Below are positions 39,880-52,242 of a stretch of 64,000 nucleotides of DNA, one piece after another. Position 1 is the first letter of the stretch. Every line of letters starts with the position of its first letter. The notes under the pieces were generated by a model that was not told the DNA's origin, ran no database searches, and worked only from the letters and a program-made list of their open reading frames with translations. A program made the translations under genes and the position numbers. Origin of the DNA: Brachionus rotundiformis (Eukaryota > Rotifera > Eurotatoria > Ploima > Brachionidae); assembly GCA_016802295.1 (NCBI GenBank), contig JAESIW010000090.1:124001-188000 (forward strand), written 5' to 3'.

Positions 39880-42800
39880 ATGACTGAGAGAGTGAGGCTG
39901 TCAGATTTGAAGGAAATAATGGAGCTGAAGAATGGCGAAGCAAGGGACATGATAAACCAAAAATTTGGCAATATTGAATCACTTGCTCAGCAGTTGAGCA
40001 CACATTTGCTGAATGGGTTGACAGAGGATAAGAGCGATCTGGAAAGACGGGTTCGCTTGTATGGCAAAAATGAGATACCACCCAAGCCACCAAAGTCCAT
40101 ATTTCGCCTGGCATTCGAGGCGCTCAAGGAACCAATTCTAATTTTGTTAATAGTGTGTGGAATAATATCAATTGGTTTGTCTTTTTATCATCCAAAAGAT
40201 GAGCAAATAGATGAAGAAGTTCGCATTAAATCGAATGATGTCGGAAATTTGGAATGGGTGGAAGGAGTTGCCATAGCAGTGTCAGTGATTGTGGTGGTGG
40301 GAGTATCGTCTTTTAACGATTGGAGAAAAGAGCGCAAATTTCGCGGCCTACAAGACCGTATAGCTCAAGAGAACAAGACATCAGTGATAAGAAATGGTCA
40401 AGTTGTTCAAATAAATGTCAAAGAGTTGGTAGTTGGCGACATTTGTTGTGTTAAATATGGTGACTTGGTACCTGCCGATGGAATAGTCACTCAGGCTAGT
40501 GATCTAAAGATTGACGAGGCCTCTTTGACAGGCGAGACTGATCTTATTAAAAAAAACGACTGGGAAAATGTGACCATTTTCTCGGGCACCCATGTTATGG
40601 AAGGTTCTGGCCAATTTTTGGTCACTGCGGTCGGTCTTAATTCTCAAACTGGCATTATTATGACTCTTTTGGGCGCCACTAGTGGCAAAGGTGCTGGCCA
40701 AAGCGATGAAGATGCTGAGAAAAACACCAAAAATAAAAGTATGCTTTTAAACTTGCTGTTGTTGCCATGGTTACCAAGATCTTATTTAATTTAATATTAA
40801 TAAAAGAGCAAATAAAATTTTTATTTATTTAATTAATAAAATTAATAAGTTAAAATGATAAAAATAAGATCTGACCAAAGTTGATCAATTGTCTAAATAA
40901 ATATTGAAGTAGTGCCCAAGCAAAATGAATCTTCAATTGAGAAGAAAAAGGAAAAAAAACAAAAGTCTGTCTTGCAGTCAAAATTGAACCAATTGGTAAT
41001 GCAAATAACATACATTGGCATAACAGCAGCCGTGTTGACATTTCTCATTCTTTTGATTCGAATGCTGATTGTTGAGCTTGAGGTAAAAAAGAATAAATGG
41101 AATGACTCGTTTATCAGGTACATACTGTCATATCTGATACAAGGAATAACTGTTATGGTGGTAGCAGTGCCGGAAGGCTTGCCATTAGCAGTCACATTGG
41201 CGCTGGCTTTTGCCGTGCAGAAAATGACCAAGGACAACAATTTGGTGAGGCATTTAGATGCTTGTGAAACAATGGGCAACGCGACCACCATATGTTCGGA
41301 CAAGACCGGCACTCTGACCACAAACAGAATGACCGTGGTGCAATGCTGGGTCGGTGGCATACACCATAAACGAATACCAGAAAAAAGCCAAGTACATGAA
41401 TTGATACGCCAATTGATCTACGAATCGGCGTCAATAAACAGCAATTACACCACTATGATAGAAGTACATATTTAAATTTAAATTGTTTATTTAATTAAAA
41501 TAAATTTAATTATTTAACAATTTAATTAATTAGCCAGCTAAACAAGAGGGAGAAATGCCGAAACAAATTGGCAACAAAACCGAATGCGCACTGCTTGGAT
41601 TTGTGAACCAATTGGGCGGAAACTATGAGCAAATAAGAAATAAGTTTCCCAGTGACCAATTTGTAAAGGTGTATACATTTAATTCAGCACGTAAAATGAT
41701 GAGTACCATAGTCAAAAGAAACAAGGAAACCAATTCGTATCGGATGTATTCTAAAGGTGCTTCAGAGATGGTTCTGGCCAAATGTGGTTGGTACCTGAAC
41801 TCAGATGGAAATCCAATTAGGCTCAGTGCGGACAAAATAGACGACATTGTGCGCTCAGTGGTAGAACCGATGGCTATGGACGGCCTTAGGACAATTTGTG
41901 TAGCTAGTCGAGACTTTATATCTAAAGACAGTGGAGTCATGGTTCAGCCGAATCAAAAATGCTTTGACCAAGAGCTTGATTGGGACAACGAAAAGGACAT
42001 AATTACAGACCTGACTTGTTTATGCTTGGTTGGCATTGAGGACCCGGTGAGACCTGAAGTCCCGGATGCCATTGCCAAGTGTCAAACTAGTGGAGTTACA
42101 GTCCGCATGGTCACTGGTGACAACATCAACACAGCTACTTCAATTGCCATGAAATGTGGAATTATTAAGCCTGGTGATGATTACTTAATTTTGGAAAGCA
42201 AGGATTTTAATAAACAAATACGCGATCAAGATGGTCTGGTGAAACAAGACTTGCTGGACAAAGTGTGGCCAAGACTCAGGGTTTTGGCAAGATCATCTCC
42301 GTCAGATAAGTACACACTGGTCAATGGCATTGTCGAAAGCAAAAATTCAGTAAGCTTTATAGATATTTAAGCTTTGGAAAAAAAATTTTATTCAAAAAAT
42401 CTATTATCTAATATCTTTAATTAAGTATAATTTTTATCTGTTATTTTTTTGATTTTTATCCTGGAAATTCGCAACACTTTGGTTCACTTTGGATCATTTA
42501 AAACAACCATCCAAAGTGGTTTCTTTCTGGTTGTTTAAATTGACCATTTTCACATTTTTCACATTTTCATGTGAAGATCCAAGGAAGACAAAGAAAAATT
42601 AATTATAAAAATTTATTTAATTAAAGTAATTAAAACAGCAAATAATTAACTTTTACAATTTGACAGGTAAATAGAGAAGTGGTGGCCGTGACCGGTGACG
42701 GCACTAACGATGGACCAGCGTTGAAGCGGGCCGATGTGGGCTTTGCCATGGGAATACAGGGCACCGATGTGGCCAAAGAAGCATCTGACATCATCTTGAC

Positions 42801-43944
42801 CGACGACAATTTTAGCTCAATAGTCAAAGCTTTGATGTGGGGCAGAAATGTCTACGATGCAATAGCCAAATTTCTACAATTTCAGCTCACAGTTAACTTT
42901 GTAGCCGGAATATTCAGCGTCATATGTGCAGCAGCGATACAGTCAATTCCACTCAAAGCAGTGCAAATGCTCTGGGTCAACCTGGTAATGGACAGTTTGG
43001 CTTCATTGGCCTTGGCCACTGAACCACCAACAGAGGACTTGCTCAAGCGAAAGCCCTACGGTCGCACCAAACACATTGTCTCACTAACCATGATGAAGAA
43101 CATAATTGGACAATCAATTTACCAACTAGCCATCCTATTCGGCCTATCTTTTGCCAGTAATCATCAAAATTAAATGAAATTAATTATTAAAATTCATTTG
43201 ATTTAAGTCGAAAGCTGGATGAATGTAGATGATATTGTCAAGTACAATGACATTGGTAAATTGCGTGACTCAAGTGTTCATTTTACCATAATATTCAATG
43301 TTTTTGTCATAATGACCCTATTTAATGAAATAAATGCCCGCAAATTACACAACGAAAGAAATGTCTTTGCCGGCATACAGAACAATTACATTTTTATCTT
43401 TATTTGGATAATTTGCCTAGGTGGACAAATTTTAATAGTTAACTTTGGCGGCATAGTGTTCAGTGTAAAGCCGCTCGAGTGGGACCACTGGATGTGGAGT
43501 TTATTCCTAGGCTCTGGCACTCTTTTGTGGCAACAGGTATATTGGAATGACTACTAGTGACAATTTTTCAAAAGAGCATTTACTTAAGGTAATTTTTACA
43601 ATACCAGACTCAGCATTGGAAAAAGTGGTCCAGAAAATTTGCTGCTGTTGCTTGAGCTCCAAAGAAGTCAAAGAGGAAAAAATAGAACTTGAAGCGGAAG
43701 AAAAAAATGTGGATGTGCCAACTGATGAGCCAATTTTTGAATCTGCTAGGGACAAGGAAAACGAGCCAGTGTCCGAAAGAACCAGAACATTGTGGATGAT
43801 TGCCAATAAGCGCATTCAAACCCAGGTAATCTATTAACAACTGTTCATATTCAATTATTGATTTTTTTCCCAAAGCTTCAATTTATCAGACCAACTCTCA
43901 AGACAGACGATGATTTGAGGACCATGCCAAATGAAGCTTTGTAA
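39880..43944 (+). CDS. ATP2B: Plasma-membrane Ca2+-transporting P-type ATPase (PMCA)
   Basis: Seven exons join in phase: 39880-40738, 40910-41463, 41534-42349, 42667-43156, 43208-43536, 43589-43825 and 43876-43944, giving 1117 aa. Features are those of P2B ATPases: cation-ATPase N-domain, TM1-TM2, the actuator TGE loop (LTGETDLI), TM4 with AVPEGLP, phosphorylated Asp417 in [17 protein letters not shown], the hinge [11 protein letters not shown], and TM6 with [18 protein letters not shown]. The C-terminal tail has a run of four Cys (possible palmitoylation) and [16 protein letters not shown], similar to the calmodulin-binding autoinhibitory helix of PMCA. After it the tail is short, about 20 residues. 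It exports Ca2+ from the cytosol. Poly(A)-like AATAAATAATAAAG lies near 44000-44015. Confidence 0.97.
42350..42666 (+). other. PMCA intron 3
   Basis: 317 bp; contains a short inverted repeat (AAACAACC ... GGTTGTTT around 42500-42537) but no larger element. Confidence 0.6.
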
Positions 43945-44883
43945 AAGTGCTGCTATTTTTAGAATTAACTTTTTCCATATTATTGCCTTCATTAAAGCCT
44001 TAATAAATAATAAAGACTATTTCTTTTAATTGATACTCGTAATGGAACAGATAGTGGAAGATATTCAAATATAAAAGGGTGGTTGAAAATTGGAACAAGT
44101 TAACACCAGAGACTATCTCATCTAAAAATAAAAACATCTCCAAGAAAAGATTCAAAATGGGAACTGCTACCATAGATAGGAAAAGCTTGCTCTACAGTTA
44201 ACCCTGGAGATTAAGGTTCGACTTTGGAACTAACTTGGTTCAATAAAATTATCGCCAAGCTTTTTACGACTGGTCACTATCATCTTTACTTTTTTTGTCC
44301 TTATTTGTTTCCATTTTTCTGCATAAAATTTAATAAATTATTTATTTTTAAATCTTTAAAATTTATTTAAAACAGATTAACCTAGTTAAAAGCTAATTGG
44401 CTTTTAAGGCAATTATTGAATTGTCAATTTCCTCAATCCGCCAGGCACACTCAAAATAACATATTTATTCACTATTCTAAAATTAATCCTCTAACATTAA
44501 TAGTATATGTGTTTATATTTAGAATGCAATTAAAATTTTAATCTTTTTTTTTTTAATTTAAATCGGCTTTAAAAAATAATTAAAACAATTTTATATCAAA
44601 AGATAAATTTTATTTAATCATATGGATGACTCATCGAGAAAAAAAGGAAAAAAATTAAATATCAACATTAGATAAGATAAATTTAGCTCAGTCAAAACAG
44701 ACCACTCAATCAGCTATGTAAATACCTGACCATTGTATTTATACATATAAAACCTCGGACTCTTTATACAAAACTTTAACACTGTGACAAAAAAAAGACA
44801 AAAATTTAAACAAATTATTTTTACTTTAACAAATAAAGAATATCACAACAAAAATGGTGAAGCTAGATAGGTGATACAACGTT
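43945..44883. other. Intergenic with a TATA-like promoter near 44757
   Basis: About 940 bp. A good plus-strand TATA motif (ACATATAAAACCTCGG, about 44744-44759) is followed by a short ATG-initiated reading frame near 44853 that stops after six codons; the transcript it might serve is unknown. Otherwise AT-rich. Confidence 0.4.
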
Positions 44884-45195
44884 TTAGCCAATGAAATAGT
44901 GGTTTTTGTTGACATCTTTGGGAACAAGCAGAATAGAGCCATCGTTCTGGACAAGTGCATCAAAATAGGTCTTGATGTGAAAAGCTCTTTTGGACTGTCT
45001 GTACAATTGGGTTAGAAACGACCTCTTTCTTGGCAGCCGTTCTTGGTACCTTAAGCCTTGCAACAGGCGCTCAAGCCTCGAGTCCATCTCTTCCAGCTTT
45101 GCTCCGTCTTCAATCTCATCACTGGTTGCCATCGTGTCGCGCACGACTACCAACATACACACTAATAGACAAAAGTATATTTTAATTAACATCAT
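44884..45195 (-). CDS. Candidate secreted neuropeptide/peptide-hormone precursor
   Basis: A single-exon 103 aa ORF. The N-terminus (MMLIKIYFCLLVCMLVVV) is a convincing signal peptide, cleaved around residues 18-24. An acidic propeptide follows, then convertase-type sites RKR (56-58) and KR (69-70). These would release a 10-residue peptide (59-68) and a C-terminal peptide of about 32 residues (71-102). The precursor ends in Gly103 directly before the stop, a donor for C-terminal amidation after YFI. Signal peptide, dibasic sites and terminal Gly together suggest a bioactive peptide precursor. I do not recognise the family; resemblance to PDF or CRF-like peptides is too weak to call. Short length and lack of a homologue keep confidence moderate. 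Confidence 0.6.
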   Translation of the reverse strand: MMLIKIYFCLLVCMLVVVRDTMATSDEIEDGAKLEEMDSRLERLLQGLRYQERLPRKRSFLTQLYRQSKRAFHIKTYFDALVQNDGSILLVPKDVNKNHYFIG

Positions 45196-46233
45196 TTTTT
45201 TTCTTTATCTATAATAAAACAAATTTATCTTGTTGAATATTTTATATTTATAAGTATTTTTCTTATGAAATTCTGTAAATTGAAGAAAATAAATCCCTTT
45301 GAAAATTAATATTCGTCTAATCTATAATCTACATATGAGTTTTGATTATGACTAATGAATTGAGTGCATGCGATCCGGAAGAATATGGGTGAAAAGAAAT
45401 AAAAATACATCTATCTATCTATATATATAATAAAATGTATATAAAATCTTAATTTTTCATTGTTAAAATAAGTTGTATTTATAATAAAAAATTTTTGAAA
45501 TTCTTCCTACTCAACTCATAATCCTTAAAACAATAAAAAAGGTGAATTGCTTAATGGGACTACAAATAGGCACTAATTTAGTCAAGTAATGACAAGATAG
45601 TACAAATATTTGCTTTTTGTAAATTGTGATTAAGCGTTGATATAACAATTTTGTTTTATATTTATTTTTAATTTAAATATCGAATTTAATAGCCCTAATT
45701 GGATGAAAAAAGCCAATTAGATATAATAAATTTTTAATATTATATTATTTAAAGTAGTTTTTTTTTTCTATTACGTTATTTAGCTAATTAGGATTCCTTT
45801 TCTAATTTCCGATAAGTGACAGATGATTGAAAAATTGCCAAAAAGCATCATCTATTGCTCATCTATTTGGTGGCCGGGACCAGACAGGATTTATTTAAAT
45901 CTTCACAAGATTATCTAACTTGATTTTATCTCCAATTACAGATAATGACAAAAAATAATTGAATATTTCAAAATTTTATCTTTTACGTGATTGAATAAAA
46001 ATAAAAAATCAATCAAACATTAATTGTCATCAGTCATTTGTTTGATACCAGGATTCCCTTGGTATTAAGAAACAAAAATTGTCTTTATATAAATAAGACA
46101 GAAAAAACTTTTTTCTGCATGGTTACCATGGCAACAAGATTATACATATTCATCAAAATTAAAATAAATCATAAAATAAATTTTTAGTTGTATTTTTTAA
46201 TTAATTAATTAATAAATAAAATTTTGGTCAATA
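45196..46233. promoter_or_regulatory. Divergent intergenic region, peptide precursor / DNAI3
   Basis: About 1 kb, AT-rich, holding an RFX X-box at 46122-46135 close to DNAI3. No coding content seen. Confidence 0.55.
46122..46135. promoter_or_regulatory. RFX X-box upstream of DNAI3
   Basis: GTTACCATGGCAAC matches the RFX consensus in both half-sites with a 2 bp spacer, 99 bp before the proposed ATG at 46234. Confidence 0.8.
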
Positions 46234-49200
46234 ATGTCTAAAGTAAATTAATTTAATTTTGGGAAAAAAACGGTATTCTTTTTTTATCTTATTTTGACTT
46301 TATCTAGCCGACAAGCAGGGCTTCCCAAAAGCCCATGTCAAACTCTGGCAGTCGTTTGAGCAACAATAGCGCAAAACCCCGGGACAACTCGGCACCAAAG
46401 CTTGGCAGCAAACAAAATACCAAGAGTAAAAATTTGCCAAAAAAAAATTCCAAAATAAAAAAATTAATTTTAAATTTATTTTAAAAGAAAGCCTAAACCA
46501 GTTCGATGAGTACACCATCGACTGTCCTGCCGGACTTTACCGACTTTTTTTATCCAGCGGGACCCAGGCCGCGTTCAACCTGCGCTCCGACGAAGACATC
46601 ACCCAAGAGGACAATTTCAGATCTGTGCCAAAGCAAACCATCCTAGACGACCTGACCAACAAACAAGTTCTGTCCGACTTTTCGCCTTTGCGCAAACAAA
46701 TCGAAGACTTTGCTGAAGATGAAATTGTGGTCGTCTACGACTACGAGTTCCAGCATGATAAAAATTTCTACATTTGCCTAAGTCCCACTTTAAAAGAATT
46801 TATTCTAAATGTAAATAATTAATTATTTTAATTGGTATTTTTAATAATTTTGTTTAGCCTCCTTTGGTCTTGCCACCTGAGCCAGAGCGCGAGCCACCCA
46901 AGTACGTGCCTCCTGAATCCAAACCATGGGTCTCGTTGGGCTCCGACAAGCAAATAGACGAGGCCAGCTACAAAGACACAAGACCTTTGGTAATTACAAT
47001 TGGCCATAATCGGGTTATTGGTTTAAATTTGCCACCATTTTAGGTCAAATGTGATTTAAAAGTTTCCAAATTGCACTTGTACCGAGAAGCCAAGTTCAGA
47101 GATGTCGAGTCAGATGACAAAAAAGATTGGAATGTTTCCATTCAGCCATTTGAGTCCAAATTTGACACCAAAATGGTTGAGGTAGAGACAGGTGTCCAAG
47201 CAGCACCATTATTAGCTGACTCGCACTCACAGACAGTCTGGCGGTATCCAAAAAACGCAGCTACACAATACGAGCCAAGGTTTATGGATATTGAGCAATG
47301 TGAAAAAATTCTCGGCCAAGACGATTTGAAAGATTTTATAAAAGACTCAATACCAGAGTAAGACTGACCATATGGTGACCATTTAATATTTTTAAACTAT
47401 TCTTACCACTTTTGCCAGACTTGAATCAGCATTGCAGCAAAATGTTATCTTTAACGCGTTTGAGAACGACTGGGAGTTGCTTGGAGACGAGATGTCATCG
47501 ATTGGGGGCCCTGGCGACATGCACCTAAAAGAGTACCAGTCTTTCAGCGACATTCACAACAGCAAAAATAAAGTGGTCACATGTGTCCAATGGCATCCGG
47601 AGCTGAAAGGAATAGTGGCCATGTCTTTGGCCGAAAACTACACTCTCTATGAACGCTTGGACAATGTTTCCAAGACTGTCATAAGACCATCACTGATCTT
47701 AATTTGGAGCTTTTTTGACCCCATTCAGCCCAAGCTGCTGCTTGAGGCGCCCGATGACATATTCTCATTCGCTTTCTCGACCACTGACCCAAATGTAATC
47801 GCTGGCGGATGCATTAATGGCCAGGTTGTTCTCTGGGACATAGGTCCTTGGGAGGAACGCATCAGAAATCCACGCGGAGACCATCGTGACAAAGATCTTT
47901 TTATTGTAAGCTAATTAAGTTTTAATTAAGAACAAATAAATTGTTTTATTAAATGTTAATTTTGGAATTAGTGGGATTAATTTGAAATTTAGAAAAATTA
48001 TCTTTGTTTTTATTTTAAAACAATGATTAATATAATGATAATTATACATGGCTTTTGCAAAGAAAATTTTTTATTTATTCATTTATTTGCTTTTTGTTTT
48101 GGTAAAAAAATGGTATTTGCTAAGAGAATTTTATTTAGCCAAAGTTTGAAGATGAGAGTTTTTTCCAAACGCCGAAGATTCGCTACTGTGCTTTGTCGAG
48201 CTTGGAAACTGGCCATAGTGCACCAATTACTGACATATTCTGGCTTCCAGACCACTTTGAAATAGATCGGCTCGGTTTTCCAACCGAAAGTAAAGATGAC
48301 AAAAATTGCCAACTAATGACAGCAGCAGCCGATAAGTAATTGCCAAATATTGTCCAGTTAAATATTCAAATAATTTACTTTTAAGTCAAATATTATTTTG
48401 GGACACTCGTTCCAAGGCGCTTAACCAGAAAAGAAAGGACTTAGATTTGCCAATGAATGTTCCGCACACATTCAAACACTTGAGCAATTGGCGACCTTTG
48501 CTAAAGGTTACTTTGCCATGCTCGGACCCTGGTGGCGATTTTTCTCCAACTAAATTTTCTATTTCCGAACGCCAAGGAGACAAATCAACAAGTTAAAAGA
48601 AATTTAGGTCCAAATTTTTGGTAAATTTTTCTCTTTCTAGTCGAATTGGAAGATAAGCTAGAAATAGAAAAAAAAGAAGATGGCAATAAGGGACAGTTTG
48701 TGTCCGGTCTTGGCAAACCATCCAGCGGCAAGGGAAGTAGACTCCTTCAGCATTTGAATACTCGCATTTCAATTGGGACAGAAGATGGCCAGTTTGTTTA
48801 CGTGGACTGGATACCTCAGAAGGACGCTGACACAAATAAATTAACAAGTAAGGATCTGGCACCATTTTTGCCAATTTTTAAAAATTTTTCAAAGCATCAA
48901 AGGCCGAATGGTACCAGTACGTTCTTGATGGTCCAGTAACAGCCATGAAACGTTCACCATTTTTCAAGGATATAATCCTAATCGCCGGTGGAACTGGTTT
49001 CCAAATATGGCGAGAAAAAGTTTTTGTAAATTTTTAAATTAAACTTTATTTAAAAAATTAAAAAGAAAACAATTAATTTTTAATTAAGAGCGGAGCTCTA
49101 TTGCAAACCAAGTCATTTTCCAAGAGGATATGTGACGCAGAATGGTCGCCAACAAGACCAGGAGTTTTTTTCATAGCCAAATCGGATGGAAGCGTCGACA

Positions 49201-49720
49201 TTTGGGACTTGTTGGACAGAACCCATGCACCAATACTCACACAGTCAATAAGCATTCACAAGCTGACTTTTATAAGCTGTAAAATTATAGCCTCGAATCA
49301 GCAGCTGATTGCCATTGGAGACTCAATGGGAACTCTGCACATAATGGAAGTGCCTTGGTCACTAAGAAGAATTGTTAGTGGCGAATTTCAAGCTGTCAAG
49401 GCCTATTTGGCCAGAGAGTCCGAGCGCAGAGAGTATGTCAAGCAAAGATGGGACTTTAGGGAAGAGGAAAAAAGAGAATTGGAAAGACAGGCTGCCTTAA
49501 AAGCAGGCGTAATTATCTAAATTTATCTCTTGTTTAAAATTAAATTATAAATTTAATTTAATAGCTTGGTCCGCCGCATATTCCGACAGAAGATGAAATT
49601 ACTTTCAGGCTACGCGGTGAATACAATGAGTTTTTACAATTTGAAGCCGCTATCTTACGAGAATTGGGTCTAAGAGATGATGATGACGACGCTCAACCAC
49701 CGGCTCTGGCTGTCAACTAA
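46234..49720 (+). CDS. DNAI3: DNAI3 (WDR63), axonemal dynein intermediate chain with WD repeats
   Basis: Twelve exons join in phase: 46234-46242, 46308-46425, 46488-46810, 46858-46989, 47044-47357, 47419-47905, 48139-48335, 48386-48591, 48641-48847, 48895-49025, 49089-49508 and 49565-49720, giving 899 aa (human about 891). Diagnostic stretches are TGVQAAPLLADSHSQTVW, HLKEYQSFSDIH, VTCVQWHPELKGIVAMS, PSLILIWSFFDPIQPKLLLE, NVIAGGCINGQVVLWDI and SPTRPGVFFIAKSDGSVDIW, i.e. a C-terminal WD40 propeller after a long acidic N-terminal region. DNAI3 belongs to an inner-arm dynein (I1/f-type) intermediate chain group and helps power motile cilia. The 9 nt first coding exon (Met-Ser-Lys) is my inference; the alternative start is the in-frame ATG at 46335. 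Confidence 0.94.
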
Positions 49721-49958
49721 TTATTAAATTTACTAAATTTTTGTTTTTATATAATTTTTTTAAATAATTAAAATAAAAATTTAAAAAATATAAATTTATT
49801 AAAAAATGTGCTCAAGGTTTAATAATAATATTCTAAAATAGATAATCAATAATTTAATAATTAATTTTTAAAAATCTGTTTCAATATTTAATAATGAGTA
49901 AACACAATTATTTAATAAATAAATTTAAAAAAATTTTACACTCTTGAATAAAATTTAA

Positions 49959-51491
49959 TCAAGACTTTTTTTTAAAAATTATTCTAAATATTAAATCAAT
50001 GAGTTCAACTAAGCTTAAAATACTAATGCCCAAAAATAGGCCCAGTGTGCCACCAATGGTTCCGACCAGACTGTCCCATGTCATGCTAGCATACTCTGTC
50101 AACTCGGTCTGTCTCATATGCTCATAATAGATGTTCACTGCGAGGACATTTTCGCGCAGCTCATCAACACTTATATTTGTCCTGTTGTTGAACAAGAAGC
50201 TTATTTTGTCAGTTTTGGTTAATTCTTTGGCATACGAATGTGACGGGTATCTTCCCTCAGATTTGAAAATACCATAACTAACTGTTTCACACTCCAATGG
50301 ACATAGCGTGTCTATTTTGCTTTTGTATTCCGATGTGGTGATTGTCCTGAAAGTTTGAATGGCACACAATTGTTCTTCCAATGTGTCACAAGGATTATCA
50401 TTTTCAGATACCAAATTGGAAATTAAGTCATCACAAGTGCATTTTTGGTAAACTTCTGACTGAATGTAGGCATAAAAGCAGTCAATTTGGCGATAAGTCA
50501 AATTGGATCTGAACACCTTGTGGTAATATTCTGAATCAAATGAATCTATTGAGTCCAAATCTTTGACACATTGGCTGTATGGATAAGGCATTTGTTTGTT
50601 TAGTGTGCGCTCTAAGGCAAGGCTTGTGTACGTGCCAGGCGCTATATCAACGCCTTGGCCAATAAGTGGTTTTATCAAGTTGTCATTGATGAAAATATGA
50701 GCTCCAGTCGAAAGACTTAGTGTCTCTGGTCTGTCTGGCAGGCCGACATATAGCTCTAGCATTAGACCATGGTATTTTCCGGTCTGATAGGACCTTTTTA
50801 TTGCGCTCTGTGCTGAATTGAATCGGTGACAATAGCCGAATTGAGAATCCAAAAACCACGTCCAGTCTTCTGGCTTACATGGAAATGCATTGTACAAACA
50901 ACTGACCAGAATGTCATCAAGCTGGGTAGAAAGCATTTTTTTAGTTTGGCTTGAGGCCGACTTTAGGTTAATGGTTCCGAATAAGCGCAGAATGTTGTAA
51001 TTGAAATACAGCTTGGAAAATTTATCTGGGTATATTTTTTCCAATAAAATGGATTCAGACAAGTTGGATAGATTGTTATTTTTCAAGATGTTTTTGACAT
51101 GTTCCAGAATTTTTTCGCTGGTAAAAGGGTTAGCGTTGCACACAGTAACAGCCGGAAATGGCAATGACTCTTTTTCTACAATTCTAAACTTGGTAACTAC
51201 GTCATAATTCAAGTAGTGGACAACATTAAGGATAATAATACAGATGCAAAGACAATTGGACACCAAGAATAAAATAGCCCACATAATTCGCACAATGGGG
51301 GAATTGTCACGGAAAATATTGGGCAAGCCGTGCATGGTTATGTCTCGGCTCCATTCTTGAAAAATATCCAAATATCCTGTTCTGTTTTTATTAGCATTAT
51401 TTATCATTTTAATATTTAAAACTGTCAACAAATAACTCAAATTTAAAAATAATATTAATATTTGTTTATTAATTAATTTTAGATATGACAT
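49959..51491 (-). CDS. DEG/ENaC-family sodium channel subunit (ASIC/peptide-gated type)
   Basis: A single exon of 510 aa; the likelier start is Met29 (at 51407), because the first 28 residues would add a hydrophobic stretch to what should be a cytoplasmic N-terminus. Family marks in order: HGLPNIF with the gating His-Gly motif, TM1 (about 67-92), FPAVTVCNANPF after TM1, a large Cys-rich extracellular domain, and the TM2 region ending with a Gly-Ile-Ser selectivity motif in LGLFLGISILSLVELID. Known relatives form amiloride-sensitive trimeric cation channels gated by acid, peptides or force; the gating of this one cannot be read from sequence. It converges with DNAI3, whose stop lies about 240 bp away. 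Confidence 0.95.
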   Translation of the reverse strand: MSYLKLINKQILILFLNLSYLLTVLNIKMINNANKNRTGYLDIFQEWSRDITMHGLPNIFRDNSPIVRIMWAILFLVSNCLCICIIILNVVHYLNYDVVTKFRIVEKESLPFPAVTVCNANPFTSEKILEHVKNILKNNNLSNLSESILLEKIYPDKFSKLYFNYNILRLFGTINLKSASSQTKKMLSTQLDDILVSCLYNAFPCKPEDWTWFLDSQFGYCHRFNSAQSAIKRSYQTGKYHGLMLELYVGLPDRPETLSLSTGAHIFINDNLIKPLIGQGVDIAPGTYTSLALERTLNKQMPYPYSQCVKDLDSIDSFDSEYYHKVFRSNLTYRQIDCFYAYIQSEVYQKCTCDDLISNLVSENDNPCDTLEEQLCAIQTFRTITTSEYKSKIDTLCPLECETVSYGIFKSEGRYPSHSYAKELTKTDKISFLFNNRTNISVDELRENVLAVNIYYEHMRQTELTEYASMTWDSLVGTIGGTLGLFLGISILSLVELIDLIFRIIFKKKS

Positions 51492-52242
51492 TTAATCAAT
51501 AAATTAAATTTAAATTATAATTAAAAAGTTCAGTTGTGCTTAATGAATATGTCAATTATTAAATTGTAGAGAATTCTTTTTTCATCTTATGGTATCCAAG
51601 CAATCTCTTGAATTTGACTACCTGGGGACCACTGGTACAATTCAAATTTCAGTTCTGTTAACAAGATTCACAGAGTTTTATTTGGTTAATTGTTAACATA
51701 TTATTAAAATGTATTCTAAATTATTAATTTAATTGTGTAAGTGAATCAATTTTTCCATAAGTTTCCATCTCAGTCTCAAAAACATTGGCACTTTCAAAGA
51801 CTTGGATACATAATTACATCAATGGTTATATCGATGAGAAAATAATTCTAATTCGATGATTAAGATAAGATAAAGTTTTATAATTTTTAGCATGGTAGTC
51901 TTTGGCACCAAATTAAAGTATTACTAATTTTTTTAATCGGTGACCAGTTTATTTCCAAAGTAAAAGAAAAAAAAGCAGCTACTTTTGTTTCTTTTTTATA
52001 TTTATATTAATTAAAATCTTCGGGTGTCTTGTGAGACCAGCAATTCCAATACAATCTTATGTTTCCTGACTACCTGGCTGCCCGTGAGTTGTAATTTTCG
52101 TGTCACTATTGAACAATATTGGGAAATTAGTCTTAGACAATTTAAGGGAATTGGATTTTCAATCACGCCAACCGAACAAAATACAAAAATACAAAAACTT
52201 TATAATTTTTTTTTTGCTTAATTTATTTTTTAATAAAATAAA
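51492..52242. other. Divergent intergenic region, DEG/ENaC / usherin
   Basis: 750 bp, AT-rich, no gene or X-box found. The segment ACTACCTGG occurs twice (51618 and 52070 regions) without clear larger structure. Confidence 0.45.

Noticed and set aside
40761..40774. GTTGCCATGGTTAC in PMCA intron 1 as an RFX site
   Set aside because: The right half-site GGTTAC departs from the RFX consensus (GGNAAC type), it lies inside an intron, and PMCA is not a ciliary gene.
48593..48874. Minus-strand ORF over DNAI3 exon 9
   Set aside because: Overlaps a well-supported DNAI3 exon and has no recognisable protein features.
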